Below, piece after piece: positions 6,535-9,500 of a stretch of 9,500 nt of DNA (position 1 is its first letter; each line of letters opens with the position of its first letter). Position numbers and translations under genes: made by a program. A model generated the notes under the pieces. That model was not told the DNA's origin. It saw only the letters and a list, made by a program, of their open reading frames with translations, and made no database searches. This DNA comes from Quisquiliibacterium sp. (GTDB taxonomy: Bacteria > Pseudomonadota > Gammaproteobacteria > Burkholderiales > Burkholderiaceae_E): NCBI GenBank assembly GCA_030830765.1, contig JAURMJ010000307.1, positions 1-9,500 on the forward strand. Direction: 5' to 3'.

Positions 6535-7461
6535 ATGACAACGCCGCGTCTCGAAGTACTTCCACGCGATCTGGAGCCGTACCGTAAAGGCAACACCGGA
6601 ATTGACTGGATCCATCGCATCGACAGCGGCCGGCCAGGCCCGAATGTGATGATCAACGCCCTGACCCATGGCAACGAGTTCTGCGGCATGGTGGCTGCAA
6701 CGCATCTGCTCGATCGCGAAGTACGCCCCCTGATCGGAACGATGACCGTCAGCTTTGCCAACGTCGAGGCTTATCGCAGCTTTGATCCGGCCAGACCCTT
6801 CGAGAGCCGGCAACTGGTGCACAACCTGAATCGTATCTGGTCGTCCGAATGGCTGGACGGCCCCCAGGACAGCCCGGAGTTACGTCGTGCTCGTGAAATG
6901 CGCCCGGCGGTGGCTCAGGCAGACCATATTCTTGATCTGCACTCGACTTCGCAGGATGTTCAGCCGTTCTGGGTGTATCCGGCCTACCCGCGCAATGCAG
7001 CCGCCTCTGTGGCCATCGGCCGCCCGAATGTCCATCTGGTGATGCCCAGTGGCCTTGGCTCAGGGACCCCGTTGATTCAACACGGCGCTCACGGCCAGCA
7101 GTCGCACCAAGGCGTCGCGATGGTCGCCGAATGCGGCCAGCATTTCCTTAAGACCACCAGCAACCTGGCCATTGAGGTTGCTCTGGATTTTCTTGCGCAT
7201 TTCGGCCTCATCGAACGTGAACTCGGCAGTCATGCATCAGCGCTGCGCTACGAACTGATCCGCACTCATGTCGTTAAGAATCAAAACTTCCGCTTCACCA
7301 GACCATTGATCGGCTTCGAAACCTTTAATGAAGGTGAACTGATAGCAATCGATGGCGACGAAGAGGTTCACGCCCCCTGCGCGAACTGCACGGTTCTGAT
7401 GCCAACCCGCGAACCGATCGTTGGCCGTGAAGGTGTCTACCTGACCCGCCCCCTGAACTAA
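6535..7461 (+). CDS. Succinylglutamate desuccinylase/aspartoacylase-family metallohydrolase
   Basis: Zinc-dependent hydrolase of the AstE/AspA group (M14-like carboxypeptidase fold), 308 residues from the chosen start. Members usually cleave an N-acyl amino acid amide bond. The zinc-binding signature is NALTHGNE (residues 41-48; His45, Glu48), and the third ligand is probably His136 in LDLHSTS. HNLNRIW (96-102) supplies the Asn-Arg pair that binds a carboxylate, and AECGQH (198-203) carries the likely catalytic glutamate Glu199. A C-terminal beta domain follows from about 240. In-frame starts exist at 6505 (GTG), 6514 and 6535; homologues, as I recall them, have about this many residues before the EPYRKGNTGI segment, so 6535 was chosen. 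The SDR gene follows after 20 bases, so the two are probably cotranscribed. The substrate is unknown; an acyl amino acid or amide linked to the aromatic pathway is only a guess from context. Confidence 0.85.
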   Translation: MTTPRLEVLPRDLEPYRKGNTGIDWIHRIDSGRPGPNVMINALTHGNEFCGMVAATHLLDREVRPLIGTMTVSFANVEAYRSFDPARPFESRQLVHNLNRIWSSEWLDGPQDSPELRRAREMRPAVAQADHILDLHSTSQDVQPFWVYPAYPRNAAASVAIGRPNVHLVMPSGLGSGTPLIQHGAHGQQSHQGVAMVAECGQHFLKTTSNLAIEVALDFLAHFGLIERELGSHASALRYELIRTHVVKNQNFRFTRPLIGFETFNEGELIAIDGDEEVHAPCANCTVLMPTREPIVGREGVYLTRPLN

Positions 7462-7481
7462 AAACCCCCTGGGAGAAAACC

Positions 7482-8288
7482 ATGCGAATGCAAGACAAGA
7501 TTGTTGTGCTGATCGGTGCGGGCCAGAGCCCTGGCGAAGGGGTTGGCAACGGTCGCGCGGCGGCCCTGCTCTTTGCACGGGAAGGGGCAAAGATCCTGGC
7601 TGTCGACAGGAACCTGGAGTCGGCCCGCGAAACTGCGCAGGAAGTCACAAAGCAAGGCGGTGAGTGCGTACCACTGACCGGAGATGTCACAAGCGAAGCC
7701 GATATGGCCGCAGCAATCGGCTTTGCCCGCGAGAAGTGGGGGCGAATCGATGTCCTGCACTACAACGTCGGCGTCAGTTTATCCGGGGGAGACTCGAAAC
7801 TTCAGGAATTCAGCGAGGAGGCGTTTGACCGGGTCAATGCCATCAATTTGCGCGGCTACATCATGGCGGTCAAACATGCACTGCCAGTGATGCGTGAACA
7901 AGGCTTCGGGGCAATCGTGGCGATTTCCTCGGTCGCCGCTTTGTCGACCGTGTATCCGAATGTCGCCTACAAGACGAGCAAAGCCGGGATGATCGCATTC
8001 ACCGAGCAGGTGGCCCGCCAGAATGCGGAATTCGGTATTCGGGCCAACGTCATTCTGCCCGGACTGCTGGACACGCCGATGGCCGTTGACACTCGTGTTC
8101 GACAGTGGGGGACACCGCGCAGCGAGATTGTTGCGATGCGTAATGCCAAAGTACCGTTGCGCAACAAGATGGGAACCGCCTGGGACAGTGCGTACGCGGC
8201 ATTGTTCCTGGCCAGCGATGAAGCACAGTTCATCACTGGCGTTGCGCTTCCGGTCGATGGCGGCGGTCTGTTGCGCGCTGGCGACTGA
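7482..8288 (+). CDS. SDR-family NAD(P)-dependent oxidoreductase, candidate beta-hydroxyacyl-CoA dehydrogenase
   Basis: Classical short-chain dehydrogenase of 268 residues with a Rossmann fold. The nucleotide-binding loop GAGQSPGEGVGNG (12-24) is an extended form of TGxxxGxG. Asp42 at the end of the second strand (AVDRN) favours NAD over NADP. YNVG at 94-97 stands where most SDRs have NNAG. The catalytic set is Asn122, Ser149/Ser150 (ISS), Tyr163 and Lys167 (YKTSK), and the C-terminal ITGVALPVDGG is standard. The ATG at 7482 has GGGAG six bases upstream; a second ATG two codons on is possible. It follows the metallohydrolase gene by 20 bases. In CoA-dependent non-aldolase hydroxycinnamate pathways an SDR (the CouN step) oxidises the 3-hydroxy-3-arylpropanoyl-CoA to the beta-keto thioester used by the amidohydrolase. 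The SDR family is certain; this role is inferred from neighbours. Confidence 0.93.
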   Translation: MRMQDKIVVLIGAGQSPGEGVGNGRAAALLFAREGAKILAVDRNLESARETAQEVTKQGGECVPLTGDVTSEADMAAAIGFAREKWGRIDVLHYNVGVSLSGGDSKLQEFSEEAFDRVNAINLRGYIMAVKHALPVMREQGFGAIVAISSVAALSTVYPNVAYKTSKAGMIAFTEQVARQNAEFGIRANVILPGLLDTPMAVDTRVRQWGTPRSEIVAMRNAKVPLRNKMGTAWDSAYAALFLASDEAQFITGVALPVDGGGLLRAGD

Positions 8289-8442
8289 TCTCCAGAGTCA
8301 ACCGCGGTCCTCATTCTCTCCTTTTGAACAAAACCCTTCGGCGTAGCCCATGGCTTCGATTCCAAGAACTGCCCGGGTCAGACATGCCTTCCTGTAATCG
8401 CGAGGAAACTGCTGATGACGACGTCGCATCTGCCACTGATCA

Positions 8443-8614
8443 GGTCAGCTTCATCGATCGCCTGCCAGCCGACAAGATTGTCTTTGATGCGGTAACCAAA
8501 CCCGAAACAACGCCCTTGCCAGCCTTGACCAGAAAGCATGGTTGCGGGATTGTGCGTGGGCCCGAGATGATGTGAACGCAGATCTCGAGAATGGCTGATT
8601 ATTTTTCTGCGTGA
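8443..8614 (+). pseudogene. Remnant of a shikimate dehydrogenase-like gene (C-terminal end only)
   Basis: One frame reads LPADKIVFDAVTKPETTPL, then GCGIVRGPEMM, then TGA (8573-8575), then TQISRMADYF to a second TGA at 8612-8614. This matches the end of shikimate dehydrogenases: a strand ending in D, the P(E/K)xTP segment, the GxxM motif and, three residues after the M-L/M pair, the conserved Gln. The TGA replaces the single codon between the MM and the TQ. Nothing like the N-terminal shikimate-binding region or a Rossmann glycine loop is found upstream, where only about 150 bases separate it from the SDR gene. I read it as a truncated, decayed gene. Left boundary approximate. It may have been an AroE-like or quinate/shikimate dehydrogenase paralogue, since the real aroE is expected elsewhere. 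It fills most of the 346-base gap between the flanking genes; the rest (8289-8442) shows nothing identifiable. Confidence 0.6.
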
Positions 8615-8634
8615 TGCAGCTAAAGGCTCCAGCA

Positions 8635-9477
8635 ATGAACACCAACGCTCCTGATCCGAAATCCATGCGCAAGCGTCTGCGGGAACTGATCAAAGAAAAC
8701 CGTCCGATCGGAATCCTTGGGGCCGGCGATGCCTTGTCTGCCCGGCAGATCGCCGCCCACGGCCAGCCAGCCGTCTATGTCGGCAGCTATGCAACAGCCG
8801 CAAGTCGCTTCGGGTTGCCGGATACAGGCCTGCTCTCTGCAGATGATCTGATCACGCAGGCGCGCACGGTCGTTGACGCCGTCAACGTGCCTGTCATCGC
8901 CGACGCCGAGGGTGGCTTCGTGAGTGTCGGCAATCTTTGGAAGCTTATTCACGGATTTGAGACTGCGGGCGTCAGCGCGATTCACCTTGAAGATCACACT
9001 GGTGCCGGCAAGCACACCGATCTTCCTCAGTCCTTGCGTCCGCTCGACGAAGCAGCCGCCCGTATTCGTGCCGCGGTTGACGCGAGACATGATCCAAATT
9101 TCCAGATCATCGCCCGAACCGACGCCTACTGGGTTCATCGGGATCTGGATGACTGCATTGCCAGGCTCAAGGCATTCGAAGACGCCGGTGCGGATATGAT
9201 TTTTCCAAGTGGCGTCGGCATGGAACAACTCGCGGCGATCCGCAAGGCCACCACCAAGCCCATCATGATTGTGGACATCCCAGGGCTTGCTGCAACCGCG
9301 CATCAGGGCGCCAATCTGATTCTTTTTTATGCCTTTTCAGTCATGAATCAGTACTCAGCCATGGAGCGTGCGCTAGCGTCCTTCAACGCTTCGCAGGCTT
9401 ATGGCGGTCCCGTCGCAGAATTTGAGTCCTTTCTTGGGTATAGCGAGTTCACGACTCGCAGCAAACGCTATGTCTGA
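8635..9477 (+). CDS. Isocitrate lyase/PEP mutase-superfamily protein
   Basis: Alpha/beta-barrel protein of 280 residues. Segments in order: GAGDALSARQ (29-38), RFGLPDTGLLSADDL (58-72), PVIADAEGGF (86-95), AIHLEDH (115-121), IIARTDAY (158-165) and MIVDIPG (211-217). This order fits the PEP mutase/2-methylisocitrate lyase family, whose members make or break C-C or P-C bonds next to a carboxylate using Mg2+. The usual D-A-D-T-G metal motif is D-A-E-G-G here. The K(K/R)CGH loop that carries the catalytic Cys of isocitrate and methylisocitrate lyases is replaced by GAGKHTD, so it is probably not a lyase of that type. An oxaloacetate decarboxylase-like or another C-C hydrolase-like activity is possible but not shown. 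The ATG at 8635 is preferred over GTG 8611 and ATG 8614 because AAAGG lies eight bases upstream. Its role beside hydroxycinnamate genes is unclear. Confidence 0.88.
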   Translation: MNTNAPDPKSMRKRLRELIKENRPIGILGAGDALSARQIAAHGQPAVYVGSYATAASRFGLPDTGLLSADDLITQARTVVDAVNVPVIADAEGGFVSVGNLWKLIHGFETAGVSAIHLEDHTGAGKHTDLPQSLRPLDEAAARIRAAVDARHDPNFQIIARTDAYWVHRDLDDCIARLKAFEDAGADMIFPSGVGMEQLAAIRKATTKPIMIVDIPGLAATAHQGANLILFYAFSVMNQYSAMERALASFNASQAYGGPVAEFESFLGYSEFTTRSKRYV

Positions 9478-9500
9478 ATCATTGATCTCTCCCGTTCCCG

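Noticed and set aside
8620..9303. 227-codon minus-strand ORF
   Set aside because: Antisense to the PEP mutase-superfamily gene, whose sense protein has clear conserved motifs.
3903..9477. Aldolase-type ferulate pathway (hydratase/lyase plus vanillin dehydrogenase)
   Set aside because: Neither a crotonase-fold gene nor an aldehyde dehydrogenase gene is present in the window; the amidohydrolase indicates the other route.

Overview
The window looks like chromosomal DNA of a proteobacterium of moderate to high G+C. Protein style (Kup, a YibF-like GST, a feruloyl-CoA synthase paired with an amidohydrolase) suggests Betaproteobacteria, perhaps Burkholderiales. This is an inference from gene content and family resemblance only. 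No RNA genes, insertion sequences or CRISPR arrays were seen.

Layout. Positions 1-1557 (minus strand) hold most of a Kup-type potassium transporter whose C-terminal end lies outside the window. A divergent intergenic stretch leads to a possible 37-codon ORF and a YibF-like glutathione S-transferase (plus strand, to 2386). Convergent to it is a tight three-gene operon on the minus strand (5765 down to 2417), in transcription order: feruloyl-CoA synthase, a MarR-family regulator and an amidohydrolase of the 4-hydroxyphenyl-beta-ketoacyl-CoA hydrolase type. Its upstream region carries a promoter whose -10 box lies inside an AT-rich imperfect palindrome, a likely operator for the MarR protein. 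To the right, on the plus strand, are an unrecognised 109-residue protein, an aspartoacylase/succinylglutamate desuccinylase-family metallohydrolase, a short-chain dehydrogenase, the decayed C-terminal end of a shikimate dehydrogenase-like gene, and an isocitrate lyase/PEP mutase-superfamily protein.

How the genes fit together. The core is a CoA-dependent hydroxycinnamate (ferulate, p-coumarate, caffeate) degradation locus. The synthase activates the acid to its CoA thioester. The dehydrogenase is a candidate for oxidising the beta-hydroxy intermediate to the beta-keto thioester. The amidohydrolase would then release the hydroxybenzoate. The MarR protein is probably the hydroxycinnamoyl-CoA-responsive repressor. 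The hydratase expected between synthase and dehydrogenase is not in the window. The metallohydrolase and the PEP mutase-like protein are accessory genes whose substrates cannot be read from sequence. The shikimate dehydrogenase remnant hints that the locus may once have handled quinate or shikimate as well, as in chlorogenate (caffeoylquinate) use; that last link is speculative.
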